Source of the DNA: Hydractinia symbiolongicarpus
Lineage: Eukaryota > Cnidaria > Hydrozoa > Anthoathecata > Hydractiniidae
Length of the DNA stretch: 64,000 nucleotides
Direction: 5' to 3'
NCBI RefSeq assembly: GCF_029227915.1
Contig: NC_079877.1
Coordinates: 17,098,851 to 17,162,850, forward strand
The translations under genes and the position numbers were made by a program. The notes beneath the pieces are model-generated. The model was given only the letters and a program-made list of their open reading frames with translations, was not told the DNA's origin and searched no databases. Positions 1 through 12,708 of this stretch are shown here, piece after piece (position 1 is the first letter of the stretch; every line of letters starts with the position of its first letter).

Positions 1-3000
1 AGTAGTAAAAAGAAAAGTAAAGTGAGATTATTTTGGATGTTTACAGATAAAACCAATTTTAGCTTTTATTCTAAATGTAATAATATCTGTATTGGCAACT
101 ATTTTTTATTCCAACTAAGTTCTATCTTATCTTAACAAAGTCAACATAAAAATTTTTTTAAACAATAGAAATGATGCCTTGGTATGGGTTTATCTTTTCC
201 ACAATATAGGTTCAAGAGGTCTGGTAAAGGAGATAACAGCACTTCATCTGTGCGTGTTGGTTGGGTTATAAAAACAAATATTTTCTAAAATTTATTTAGC
301 AATGTTTTAGAGCTACTTTCTTGCCACCTGGCAGCTGACAAATATTATTTTTACTTTGCGTAATTTTTAGAGATGTGTGTTTATATATGCCATATAATAA
401 AGCATTGGATTTTTCATTTTTCATTCTCCTTTTCAGTAATAGGATAAAAAAAATGACAAAGCAAATAAAACAATAAAAATAGTCATTGAAACAACAAAAA
501 ACTGTAGTGGTAGCCTGAACATAATAAAACTATTTTAGCAAATATTTATTAGGAAAATCATTTGATTATAATAATTACCTAGATGGTCTGCCATATTAAA
601 AACACATATGTGCTAACAACATTGAATAATTTGCAGAACTGTCAGAAATAGACTATATATAATAATGAGGATTGTTAAACCAATTAATGGTCATTATTTT
701 TATTAAGAACAAAGAGGAATACTGGAATAAAAATTCCTAAGCCAAGGTAAAGAAATACCATTTAAAGCGTTTAATCCACCAAGGATTTGGTGTACACTTC
801 AAACTTAACAAAAATTTTCAACTAATCTTACTGAAGAAGGTCAAGTTATTTTTGTGCTTCTCTACTTAAAAGTCTATAGTTTTTTTGTGATGTCATTTTT
901 TACTTGGCCTGATATCCTCACCTCCTTCCATGAATAAATCTTTAACACATCATGAATGAAATTGTGCAGCAGGGCAACACCCTTGGTTTAAAACAGCTTG
1001 CTCTTTCACTCTCATAAGCATGAAAAGAGGTGATATTATAAAAAAATCTGTAGAATGTCATTACGGTATTTTTTTTAGTAAGCTATATAAAAGGTCACAA
1101 AGGGAAGTTGTATCAAAAAAACTAGCAAAATTGCTGATGTCTGCATATTTTGGGTGATGTTACCAGTAATTTTAAAATTGTAGAAAATATCATCACCTAT
1201 CCAATATCCTTTATGCACATGAAAATGGATAAGTACTGAGTAAATCCCAAACAATCCATTAGATCAGAATTTATAGCATTTTCATTTTTGAGATTTTATC
1301 ATGGTGGGTGTTAGAAATTTTTATTAATAAGTTGTCATGTTATCAACTGGTAGAGCTTAATGTTTTGAAAAAAATATTATTCCTAAAAATATTAACAGAC
1401 AAAAAGTTTCAGAACAACTAAACAAATATTTAACAGGATAATAAAATTTTTAAAAATAAATCTACACAAAAATAGAATGAGAAAATTTTTTTTCCAGGAG
1501 TTTTTCTCATTTTTGCAACTTTACAGTAGTCTTTTTCAGGAATATACTCCATTTCCTGGAATTTCAAAGCATTTTAAAGGGCAAGTGGTTGCCCTGATGT
1601 GTTACTTTTTTTGTATGAAATTAGAACTGACTTGTTTGTTTATTATGATGTCATGCACAAAGACATTCAAGAAATGTTAAGCCAATTTGTTTCTAATTAT
1701 CAGCATTGGTTACCTTTCTGGCAATATATAAAAATTTATAGGTATTTATAAGTTTTGTTTATTTCTGGATTAAATCACATATTCATATAAATATTAATGC
1801 TTGAAAAAATGTATATATATTTAAAGCAATAGTCTTTATTTAGTGTTTCGATGTTTTTTTATCAAAGGTACGATGTGGAAGGGAGAAGTCTATTAACTAC
1901 TTACTAAAATTCAGAATTTCACATAAGAACAACAATTTTTTATTTAAAACAGTACAAATATAGACAACAAAAAAACTACATTATTGGCGACGTTACAGTA
2001 CAGTACAAAAATAAATTCATTGTTTAGAAATATACCATTTTTTATAAAAAGAAGGTTTAGAAGAAACTGTCAAAATTTTAAAAAGGTCAACGAAGTTCAA
2101 TACTGGGTGTTATTGATTCATCACACAATACAAATTCTATAAAGCAAATGTTTTAGTTCACAAGAAAGATAAGCCCTGTCATCGTAACTGAAGAAGGGTT
2201 CAGAAAGCCTGAACACTGAAATTACAAAAAAAAATTAAAAAAGTTTCAGATTGGGGGCCATTTTTAGCTTTTATTTTTTTTAAAATGAACTATGAATCGG
2301 TTATACATTAACAGTTAAATTTTAGAATAAACAATTTAATCCTCATAATTAGTATTTTAAAAATTTGAACTTTTAATTTAATTTTAATAATCTAGCACTT
2401 AAAATATAATGCCAAAAAATAAAATGGAAATTGGAGAGAGGGGAAATATAAACCATAAAATGATAACTAAAAAAGGGTAAGGGATAATTTTAATAGGAAA
2501 CACAAAGAGAAGCATTAAATCTTTTTCACAAAACTTATCATGCCTATCAACATGAAGAATCATGCTCAAAGTATTATATGGTAGACCATGCTTGGGTAAT
2601 CAAGAGCAAAATGTTTTCAACACAAATTGATAACCCATTACATGAACTATACACACAAGGAAAAAAGCACTAGGAATGAAGGATTTTCTTTTACCAAGAA
2701 CAATAAAATCAGTACAATTTAATTTTGTAAAAGTATTTAACATTTCACTAAAATATACCAAGGGTGACAATTTAGGAATCACACTTAAATGACAAAACAC
2801 GTCAAATGCTCTTATAACTTCATGTGTTATAAAAACAAAATTGTAAGGATACTAAATAGTTTTCACAACAGATCATGAATCACTCTGAAACATCCTGTGA
2901 ATTAAGCCCATTGTTTATTGTTAAAAACCATTGTTGTCATATTTAGTCTTAAATTTTTAATTACTGTCCAAAATGTTCATGTAATTACATTACATGAACA

Positions 3001-3061
3001 TTTTAAATACTTTGCTCAAATTACGTACAACAGTAAAAAAAATTAAATTTAAGGTATATAC
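1..3061 (-). other. Presumed intron of FNDC3-like gene
   Basis: AT-rich sequence lying 3' (minus strand) of the first coding exon of the FNDC3-like gene. No ORF here resembles a known protein; the small ORFs at 1477-1680 and 2600-2800 are low-complexity and lack homology that I can recognise. Later exons of the gene should lie left of the window or be too short to see. Simple poly-A/T tracts occur throughout. Confidence 0.4.
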
Positions 3062-3728
3062 CTGTAGAGGATGATTGACAATGTGTATCTACCATTCCCC
3101 CATCAATTGCATCACTGCTCTGATGTTGTGGTTCATTTTGATACTTGAAGCATGTACATTTCATTTGATCATTTTTTTCTCTTAATTTTTTCTGTAATTT
3201 CTCTCGACGTTTATCTAATCTTTCATCTCCACTCTGTTGGCCATTTGAACTAACAGGAGACCCATGGATAGGACAAGACGGATTATATTGTTGTGTGGGA
3301 ATGACCATATGGCCAGTATGTACATGTAAAGTATCATTTGTTGCATGTGAAGGAACTGCATTACCTGGATAATGTGATGGGTAAGCTTGTGGTTGTTGCA
3401 TTGGAGGCACAGCTGGGTACTGGTAACCATGTTCATGTGGAAAAGGAACACGGAAATAAACACCAGGTTGGATTTCAATATGAGAGCCATGCTCAGCTAG
3501 AAATGATGATAATATTTGCCCAGTTGGTGGGTTTATTAAATGAATAAAGTTGGTATGACCATCCATCTGAGGTTCAACAATAATATGTAAGGATTGCTCG
3601 AGGGATGGTCCTCGAGGACTATGACGTTGTTCAGGTGATGGACTTAAACTTAATGGTGATTGGTTTGGTGACTGTTCTGGTGGTGTGACAACATGAAAAT
3701 TAGCATAGTCTTTAGATAAAACTTCCAT
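3062..3728 (-). CDS. FNDC3-like protein, N-terminal coding exon
   Basis: Minus-strand exon encoding about 222 residues from an ATG at 3728. The family (fibronectin type III domain-containing protein 3) has a long Pro/Tyr/His-rich N-terminal region before its FN3 repeats. Here residues ~40-85 carry an 'INPPTGQ...' segment followed by a 'PGVYFRVP' block, then a Pro/His/Tyr-rich stretch, then a basic helix 'DERLDKRREKLQKKLREK' near residue 180, all in the order I expect for FNDC3. The exon ends ..CTACAG|GTATATACC, a good splice donor with GT at 3061-3060; past it the frame reads into a stop. No FN3 domain is in the window, so the call rests on the N-terminal region only. It is intact, with no frameshift. 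Family members are usually membrane-anchored, but that part is not seen. A coelenterate-specific Pro/His-rich protein is the main alternative. Confidence 0.5.
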
Positions 3729-6700
3729 ATCCCCTTTTTTACAACCAATTTTGAATTATTATTGTATTCTTCTAAACAAATTTTACATATATATATTTTG
3801 AAAACCTTGTTACAGTAGCTAGCTCTTACTATTTTGTCCACTCATTATGACTAATTAAATAACTAATAAAACATTGCATCTTAGGAGAAAAAGAATCAAG
3901 TTACAGTGTGGTTGCCATCAAAATAAGAACTGTGTGATTGTGTCAAAAAAACACATGCAAAAAAAAAATGCAAATATTGTAAAAATAAAGTTATCGAATA
4001 GGAAGAAATGTTGACGAATTTCCCAAAATTAATTACAGGAAAATAGCTTGTACCAATATCAGCAAACATAACAAAAAATCTTCAACTAGTTAGCTAGACA
4101 CAGTATGATGGATAAAAATCAATCTACAGCCGACCTAGAGTTTGTTTACATCTCTGTATAATTGTCTTGCACAAGGGAACAAAAATATTGTACTGTAATC
4201 AATTAACGGACATAAAATGACATTGTTAATAAACCGCATTCCTTACATATCTCTTTCTCTTCATTAAATATAATCGGGAAATTAAAATGCACTAAGGTGC
4301 TCACATGATCCCTCTGTTCTGTGTTGTCCACATAATTTTTTTTTACGGAGCGGAAATAGTGTTGTGGTGCCCACGGAGCTTATACGTTTCATTCAGCGGA
4401 TTTGAAACATTCGGTAAAATATCACGCTTATTCTTCGAAATGTTGTCACAGCGGCGCAATCAAGCGCGGAAGTTCTAAATAAACAATATTTCAGTTTGAA
4501 AGCACAAAAATAATCGAACTAGCACTTTTTAACTTGCCACATTAAAATATAAAGAGCTTCAATAACATAACAACAACATTCTTAAAGGCGTGTCCATAAA
4601 TCAACAGTTTCCCGCTAAGATATTTTTCTAAACGAGAAATCTATGGTTGGTTTCGATCCGACGAACACAACTTCTCAAAGTAACTAACAAAATTTAAGAC
4701 CTCTTGACTTTTGATATTATATTTAGGTCAAACACTTCCCGATCTAACTGTCTAGAGAAAATTCCCGTTGAAATGCGGAAAAAAAACCAAGATTTACCAA
4801 GCTTTGTGAAGTCCTTTTGAAAACAAGGAAATGGGTCTTTGAGCCAAATAATACGGAGTTTTAGGTCACAATGTGTTATAAGTCATAGTGTTTTTAAAAC
4901 GTGTACTGTAGAAAATTGCAAATGTACATTTGTCTAAGGTCGTCTCCAGGACTATTAGCTACACGTTTTTTTATACAAGAAAACATGTTACAGGAAATTG
5001 ACTAGTCGCCTTCCAAAAAATTTCAAGTAAGAAACATTTTTTCACACATACCTCCCATATCAACGACATAAAATGACATAAGAAAACTGGACGAATATGC
5101 TACCTGACAAATCGGAAAACTACTTCAAAATCGGAAAACTACTTCAAAAATCAGAAAACTACTTCAAAATCAACGGAACAGACATCAACTTTGGTTGGTT
5201 ATTAAAAGACGAAAAGGCATTATTTCCTTATTTTATTTTTTCGTATTTACATGTTAATGAAAGTCCCTTTCTTGTGTCAAAATCATGTTTTTTATTGAAA
5301 ATACCACTTAGATTTTCCCGTCAATTAAGGAAATTTGTTAAGTAACTTTACTAGTTGGTCGTTTGCTTGGTTTTCTATAAACAACGTGCGGTTTCTCAAC
5401 AGTGCTGCGCTTTATGATAATTGATCTAGCCGTTGCGAAAAAAAGGCGCCTTGTTGCCGGATTTACGAACTCCTTTGTTGTCCCTCTTGGGAGTTATCGG
5501 GAGCCTACGGTGTACTTGAACAACCCAACTCTTCTAACTCTGACATGAACCAATATTTGTTTCAAAAAATTGTTTTATACTTCCAAATTACCATTAAAAA
5601 ACTAATACTAGTCTTGTGAACGTCTTCTCCCCATCGGGGAATAAATTCGAAATATTGTTTGCTTATAATTATACTATTTGTGGTCTCGAGGTGGAACTTT
5701 TTTTGTAATTTAAAATTACATTTCACTTATCATCTGGTATCATCATAATCACAAGAAACACCATTGTATCATTAACTATATTTAGTATTTTGAAAAAAAA
5801 AAGATTCCCCAAGAAACTTTTCACAGAACAGCAAATTCGAAAGTGATATTACTTTCATTGCAACCTCAAATCTTTTTAATTTTTTATTGCACCAAAGTTA
5901 AGCCAAGTTAAAAAACGTAATAGGTTCTGGGACGAGGTAGTAACCTTTTTTCCAAGAATAGATTTTTCGTTGTTTACGCGCAAACCAATAAATAAACGGT
6001 CCTATCAAATAAAGCCCTGGGAAACTGAGAAAAGACAATATCAATCTGTGTAAGTCAGCGAAGTCAGCAAAAAAAGGCAGTAAAACGTTTTAGTCAAAAA
6101 AAGTATTAGACACTTCAAGAAAAATTTTTAAATTTAGTCACTTTTTACCGAGTAAATTTTAGGAAGTTTTCAATTTTTTTATAAATAACAAATTTAACAA
6201 CTTATTTATTATATTGAAGAAGAACTACTTTGTTCATCACTAACATACTGCCAAGCAGTGAGCGGGATTCGCTCCGCGGCGCCCAGAACTGGGAGCTGCA
6301 GACGAACCCACAACACTGCGTGCGGCGATATATTAGTGATGAACTCAGATAGTTTATCCGGATGGTGTGTATACATATAGGTGAATATTTATCATAGCAC
6401 ATTCGTATTTGATCTCAACAGAGAATGCTTCACCCCGATCAGACCTCTGATCATGACGGGCGAGTATAATGCGTGTAAGTAATATTGACTACTTATTTAT
6501 TTTCGGTTCTTGATGCTCCATAAAACAGGAAGGATACTTGGTAGCTATGGCAACAGTTTGAAGATAAAACATATTGAACAAAAACTTGTACAAAAAATTC
6601 TTGCCGATGTTAAATTTGATAAAGAAAAGTTGTTTTAAATGTGGCAGCAAATAAAAACTTTATAAACTATCCAATCTAAGAATAATTATTTTCAAAGAAT

Positions 6701-9194
6701 AATTATTTTCACCAGGGTTTGTTGCCTGAGCACAAATACAAGAATTCCCGGGAAGGAAGTTGGAATTTAGATGCAAAACATATTCAAATAAAAACAACAA
6801 AATAATGGTAGATTTTTCATGCGTTTCCTAATTTTACATGTTTAATTGATTTTTTGTTGAACACGTTAATAACGTATTATCATTCATATCAAAATGATTT
6901 ACGTGAACGTGGTTATAATTTTTTTCCGGCGTTTAAATTCTTGGTTCGTCTAACCACGCAGATGTTTTCATAATCAAGAGATACGTACATAATATTAGTA
7001 TGAGTCATAAAGATTGGTTTTCATGTACACGAAACTTCAACTATTTTTACTTCTAATTCAACAAGAGAAGGTAGACAGATTTTGTGGAAACAATTTTGGT
7101 AAATTTTAAAATCAAAATTCTACAACTAACTGATTTTTTATTTCTATTTTCGTCTTTTTTCGCGATGTTATCTTTCCTCAATATTCTTCTCGTAATGGTG
7201 ACTGCGTACAAAAGTTTTCAGAACTATAAAAGACGGAACAGAAAGAAATTCATGTACGATGTTTGCAGGGTAATTTTTTTTAAAAAGTTATTTTTGGAAA
7301 GTGAGCAAAATAAGAGTGTAAATCGGAAGTATTAACGGCGTTGTCGACGAACATTACTAAGAAAAAAAATAGATTTAGTGATGACAGCCAAATAAAGATC
7401 TGATAATGATATGATTAGTTTATGACTATACTACGTCAACAAATTTCTTTCTTAAATTTTTATGTAAGGACCTGACAGAGGAAATAAGCAACGGGCGCCT
7501 TTTCTCTTGTATAAACCGTATCTGTTTGTAAAAGGTAATCCTGACAAGCGAGAAGCTTATCTTATTTGCGACAAATTAGTTCTTTTGTCGTAACATTACA
7601 TCCTCGACGGTAGACAAACTAGCCTAATATCAATTTTATTAAGTAAATCAGTAAACCTATCAGTTTTAACTTTAAAGTCAAATAATTGAAAACAGGTGAA
7701 AGTAACTGATGTCATCTCAAGCGTGTGCAATTAGGTACCACCTAAAACCAAAATGGTACTTGAATTGAGCTTTAAAACAACCTCTTTCCCTGGACATCAA
7801 AGGCATCCAAATAAGAAAACATGGAGGGAGCATGAAAAATCAAAAACAAGATAATAAGAAGGAAAAACTACATAAGAAACACGAATAAATAAAATTCGGG
7901 TTCTTTATTCCTAACCTATTACTTATCTACTTGCTTTTAAAAGTTTGTCAAAAAAGTTTTGAATGATGGTTAACCGTGGTAATTGAGGTGGCCTAAAGCT
8001 GTAACCTAAATTCTTAAAAATCGGCTTTCATATTTTTTTTTCGGATCGGGTTTACATAATAATACCAACTACAAATCATACTGGAAATAACTTACAACTA
8101 TGGAATTAAGATGTGTTGATGAGATGTACTGGTACTCCCACGAACCAATAAAATATGACATTTTGTGTTGACGATCTTATCTGTTGTTAAACAAACTCTC
8201 GTAATGAAAACTGTGACCTCCATATTAATACTTTATTATTTCAAATATTTATACAGGATAGCCGCTTCATTGAAACACTGTTATCAATGTGGGTCCTGTA
8301 ATTTGAAATAAACATTAAGTACAAACTACATTGCTTACACAATGCTTCTTAAGTGGATGGGTTGACTCGTAGCTGTGGTAAAGGCACTTGCTTAACTGTG
8401 ATTACTAAGCAGAAAGGGACGTAACTTCCCCGCCAAAAATGTGAACACTTTGCTCTTATGTCGCTAGCCGATAACGATTCCTTGTGTTATGTGCAGGAAG
8501 TTCTATTCAAACTGCTGGCGCTTGCCAAGAACCTTATTTAACTGTACCAATTATAAGATAACAGGCTACCACCAGGTCCTAATGAAACCATGCAATGTTG
8601 AGTTGTGAAGATGAGAATCAAGTAAAGTTAATTTCATCAACTCGTGTTGCTGGAAAAAAATTGGAGACTATCACCGTTCGAGTTAAGTTAGAAGCACTCA
8701 CCATTATCCATTCTTGGATGGTGAAAGGAGAAAAAAACTTTCTTAGCTATACCTGGTTACTGATCTCATTTAACTATACTATTTAGTGTTTTAAGCAACC
8801 TAGTCCCCAAGGCATTTTTTATCTTTTCTGACATTTGTACAGTGATGCGTGTTTGTACAAGATGACTTTTAATTCCTTAAGGAGTGGCAGAAAAAATAAA
8901 AATAGGCTTTTATATCAATTTTATGGTTGTTTCATTATATCATACCCTGCATGCATACCCTGTTGCAGATTTACGTTGTTTTTGTCGTTAATCTTAACAC
9001 AGTTCTTGCCTTTTAACATTGACTCATCTGCGAAGTTTTCCGCGAAGTTTAAAACTAAAGCACTTTATTTTTTAAAAATAATTTTTTACGAGAGAATTAC
9101 AGCTCATAAAAATAGCGTACAATTGGTGTAAATATTTATTTGCCACTCCTCCCTATGCATTTATAGTCACAACCATGCACCGCATAAGGAACTG
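3729..9194. other. Gene-free region upstream of FNDC3-like exon
   Basis: About 5.5 kb without a gene I can support. It should contain the 5' UTR and promoter of the FNDC3-like gene, but I see no clear TATA box or initiator. A short direct repeat lies at 5110-5171. A GC-rich patch at about 6240-6330 stands out against the AT-rich background but folds into nothing I recognise. ORFs at 7084-7335 (hydrophobic) and 8595-8786 are open but show no recognisable family. Confidence 0.4.
5110..5171 (+). repeat. Three-copy ~20-bp tandem repeat
   Basis: The unit ATCGGAAAACTACTTCAAA occurs three times head to tail with small length changes (third copy ATCAGAAAAC). It creates the repetitive 'ENYFKI' stretch in a short ORF, which I regard as non-coding. 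Confidence 0.75.
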
Positions 9195-9500
9195 GTTTAT
9201 TCTGAAACTGAACCAAAACATTCCTTATGTTCATTTCAAAATGGAGGAATTACATCTCTTAAAGGAAATGCTATGTCCAGGGGATTTTATGTGCAAACCG
9301 ACTTAAAAGACGCTTATTTTGCAGTCCCATTGTCAAAAAATTCAAGGAAGTTTGTTCGCTTTCTTTGGGAAGGACAGCTCTATGTTTCAGCTCTCAAAAG
9401 CCCCGTGGATTTTCACAAAACTCCTAAAGATCGCAATCTCCCTCCTAAGAAAACTGAGAGTAAAAATAATAGTTTATTTGGACGATATGATTATTATGGC
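9195..9500 (+). pseudogene. DIRS-type reverse transcriptase fragment
   Basis: Plus-strand relic of a tyrosine-recombinase retrotransposon reverse transcriptase. Three frames must be combined: 'HFKMEELHLLKEML' (before 9273), then 'QTDLKDAYFAVPLS' with 'KFVRFLWEGQLY' in a second frame, then 'FTKLLKIAISLLRK' and the catalytic box 'IIVYLDDMIIMA' in a third. 'DLKDAYF' and 'YLDD' are RT motifs A and C as worded in DIRS/Ngaro elements. At least two frameshifts make it dead. The homology stops just after the YLDD box, where the BEL/Pao LTR appears to begin. No recombinase, methyltransferase or split repeats of a DIRS element are visible. Confidence 0.8.
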
Positions 9501-9732
9501 CTGTCGGGATCTTGCGTCGAGTCACGACAATAATTACTCACAAATGGTTCTATATACTCTTCTTCTTATATATTCTACTTAATAAAGCTCACTTTTTACA
9601 ACGCACGTAGAATCACTTCTTCCTGTTAGAAGGCGGCCTCGATCTCTTTATATTAGCCATTAGCTCGTGACATCTGCACAGCAGCCGAGCTCCCACAGCA
9701 GATCACGTGATCAACAAATAACTCGTGACACA
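9501..9732 (-). repeat. BEL/Pao 3' LTR
   Basis: Read on the minus strand, a purine tract (AATAGGGGGAG) at 9743-9733 is followed by TGTGTCACGAG at 9732. The segment runs to ..GATCCCGACA at 9501, giving TGT...ACA ends and a 232-bp LTR. A TATA-like ATATAAAG lies inside. The left edge is inferred from TG/CA termini and from the point where DIRS homology stops; I cannot confirm it because no second LTR copy is present at the other end. Confidence 0.55.
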
Positions 9733-9993
9733 CTCCCCCTATTTGATGACACCTTGCATCAAATATGAACAAAACGAACATAATAGCCGATGTTATTCAT
9801 TTCTAGCAGGCGGCTAGCTGTAACTAACAAGGACTAATGTTTTCCTAGAAAAAGGTTCTGCAAATATTCCGTCTCGTCATAATGAATACAAAATATAAAT
9901 TTCTAGCAATAAGTTCTAATAACTAACAATTGTTTTGTAGTAAATAAATTTCTCGTATTGATTTACTGATTCATCTCGAAGTCAGCTTGGTTT

Positions 9994-11117
9994 TCAATCT
10001 GATCTCTCGCTATAGCAGATGCATTTCGTTTCGGTCGAAATTCGTTCGCTTAAGCATTCAAGGTTGACGTTACGTTGTCGTTGTTCGGTGCGACGTCGCA
10101 TGAAAGTTCTAAGGGATAGAGATGTTGAACCGCTCGTTCTAAGGTGTTCTTGCTCGTTCGTAGTTCTACCGCTCTGGTAATCCCGTCTCTGCCAACGAAG
10201 GTATTCGTTACGACACCAATTGTCCATTTTCCTCTGTTCTTTCTGTCTCCCTTGTCTCCCTTGACACGACATCTCCAGGTTTCGGTTCTGCTCTCTTCAG
10301 CTCGTGCTTCAAGTTATGTCTTTCTCGAAGTGATCTCACATACTCTTGAGACCATCTCTGCCATGTAGCTTCCTTACATCTTTGAATAAATTTAAACCTC
10401 TTCCGCAGATCTCCTTTCTCGACATCATGCTTATCTTTTTCAGTTGGAACTCGATTGATTTGTCCAAATATCAAGCTGTTGGGCGTAAGAATTTCTTGTT
10501 GAATATCATCTTCGACGTATGATAAGGGCCTGTTGTTGAGAGTTTGTTCAACATCAAGTAATACATCCTCCAACTCAATAAATGATAAATAAGTTTTTCC
10601 AATAGCCTTGTACATCGCTTGCTTAACAAGACCAACCAAACGCTCAAACTGCCCATCCCACCAAGAAGCACGACTTAGATTGAACTGCCATGTAATATCT
10701 TCTCTTGCAAGATAATCGTTCAATCTTTCACTGTTCATAATTTTGTGTAGCCATCTTATAGCAGACTCGAAAGTTTTTTGCATTATCCGAGTATATTTTC
10801 CTTGGTCTTCCTCTTCGGGCTGTGAACCTCTTTAAACTTCGGATAAATCCTTCAGTTGTCTGATCTGGTAATAATTCGAAATGAATGGCTCTGGAAAGGC
10901 TACATGAAAACAGAAGAATATAAGCCTTTTCTTCTTCATTGTTGCTTACTTGACATATGAGTGGTTCTGCATAATCCACTCCTGTTACTTCGAAGGCTTT
11001 CGTTCCTGCCACTCTATCCTTGGGGATTAATCCTGTTGGTGGTTCAGCAAAGGCAATGGCACGATGTATTTTACATCCATGACATTTGTGTCTGATTCTC
11101 TTTGTCAATTGCCTCAA
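9994..11117 (-). pseudogene. BEL/Pao integrase region
   Basis: C-terminal part of the Pao polyprotein. The frame 11117-10728 holds the zinc-binding 'CHGCKIHR' remnant and the integrase core: 'VTGVDYAEPL' (first catalytic D), 'SRAIHFELLPD' and 'IYSDNAKNF' (second D). The frame 10783-10208 continues with 'ASWWDGQFERLVGLVKQAM' (glutamate of the DDE triad), a 'DVEQTLNNRPLSY' block, and a C-terminal beta domain, typical of BEL/Pao. A frameshift separates the two halves near 10.75 kb, and the tail shifts again near 10.27 kb. The catalytic residues survive but the gene cannot be read through. Confidence 0.85.
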
Positions 11118-11165
11118 TCGGGGTATTCAATATTCCCGTCTAACTTCCGCCATACTCAGTGATAC

Positions 11166-11936
11166 TCACCCACGGAGCGTTCTTTTGTGGGCTTTCATGA
11201 CAATCTTTTCAGCTAACAAGGACTTTTGTGGCAGGTACAAAGGATAGTGACCTTGTATTCTACCTCTACATTCGAACAATCCATCGGCGTTCTTTTGCAA
11301 ATTTAGACGAAGTTTGTCTTCCGTAAAATCTTCAGAATCTTCAAATTCCTCTTGAATTACTTTGATTAGCAATCGTTTACTTTGATTCACCTCTTCAGTT
11401 GTTAATGGACCATGTACACCACCCTGGCGGCAGTTGGTGATAAAGCGTAATATCCATGAAGACATGCGAATTACCTTCCGCAATTCATACTTTGCTAACA
11501 GGGGTTGGAAAGTAGAATCTTCCTTTTTGTTAATTGCTACTGCAAGGACTTCCTTGATTCGCTTCGCTTCTGACTCCGACTCCACTGAAGGTGTTGTTAT
11601 GATGTCAATCGGCCAATTCTCCTTCTCCAACAGCCATGATGGTCCATCCCACCACAAACTATCTAGTTTCGTAAATGAGCATCCTCGGCTACCACAATCA
11701 GCTGGATTCTGTTCCGATGGAACATGCGTCCACACTATGTAGTTTTTCTTCTTAACCTTATCTACTCGATTACTCACAAATGGTTTATAGGATGCACTTT
11801 CTCTCACCCAATGTAACACAACGGTACTGTCACTCCATCCGAAGCACTCAGCTACAGGATATCGTTTTAATGCAGATCGAACATTTTCCATAAGATTAGC
11901 TGCCATGTGAGATGCAATGAGCTCTAAACGTGGCAT
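11166..11936 (-). pseudogene. BEL/Pao RNase H-like (Pao retrotransposon peptidase A17) region
   Basis: Open segment of 256 residues that begins with 'PRLELIASHMAANL', followed by 'CFGWSDSTVVLHWV' and 'WTHVPSEQNPADCGSRG'. These blocks mark the Pao RNase H and connection region. Pol in this family is one continuous polyprotein, so the ATG at 11936 is not a true start. The frame breaks to the next downstream (integrase) block near 11.13 kb and to the RT block near 12.0 kb. Confidence 0.85.
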
Positions 11937-12033
11937 GGTACATTTCTTTTTTGCTAGACGACTTTTTGACGTGACGAAACTCCTATATCGTGTAGATCAA
12001 TTTTGTTGATAGGTTGCTCGAATTTAGCAAGCG

Positions 12034-12708
12034 TTATCGGCGGCTCAACTTTCGCAGAAAGTGAATCGATCCAGCGCTTTCATCTTCGAAATAATTCTTG
12101 TGACAAGGGTTGATCCCAGTTGAACTTCTGTTCGCAGACTTCTCGGTAAATGAGTTTGCCAACCAATAGAACAGGCGAGGCAAATCCAATAAGTCGAAGA
12201 TTGACGCCAAAAATTTCAATATGCCTCTCTTTGTTTCTTCAACGTTCAACTCTTGTATATTGACAGCAAGGGTGTCATCCTTCTTTTTCCAAGCTAAGCC
12301 AAGAATCTTTGATTCGTTTTCTTTAACACCAAGGGTTTGTTTAGCACAGCTCTGTTCTGCACACGAGGCAATTGTTTCATCATCTTCTAGTTCTCTTTTA
12401 TTCGAATGCCATTTATGCAGCACAAAACCGGCCTCAGCAAAGGTAGACTTGGCGATCTGTTTCTCTTTTGTAGTTTCTTTTACGTTAACACCTCCAGATA
12501 TGAGGTCGTCCACATAAAGGTCGTCTTCTATTTCTTCGATAATTTCCTTAAGGTCATTGTGAAGCCTTTTCATCTGATCAAAGTGGACATCTATCGTTCC
12601 GTTAAGAAGAAAAGGTGATTGCCTTTACCAAATATAGCTCGTGTGAATCTCAACATTTCTACGTTTCTCCTCATCTGATCAAACGCCCAATGAAATCTAA
12701 GGCAGTCG
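12034..12708 (-). pseudogene. BEL/Pao reverse transcriptase palm region
   Basis: Contains the RT catalytic box 'LYVDDLISGG' (about residue 20 of the 12573-12034 frame) and the following 'AEAGFVLHKWHSN' block typical of BEL/Pao. The fingers part lies upstream in other frames, so at least two frameshifts fall between 12.57 and 12.77 kb. The YVDD motif is preserved. Confidence 0.85.

Noticed and set aside
6202-6402. GC-rich patch with a GTTCG-type sequence on the minus strand, considered as a tRNA or tRNA-derived SINE
   Set aside because: No cloverleaf with matching acceptor and anticodon arms could be drawn.
7084-7335. 83-codon ORF with a hydrophobic N-terminal half and basic C-terminal half
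   Set aside because: Could be a membrane-spanning exon, but there is no family resemblance and no partner exons; AT-rich DNA easily encodes Phe/Leu-rich stretches.
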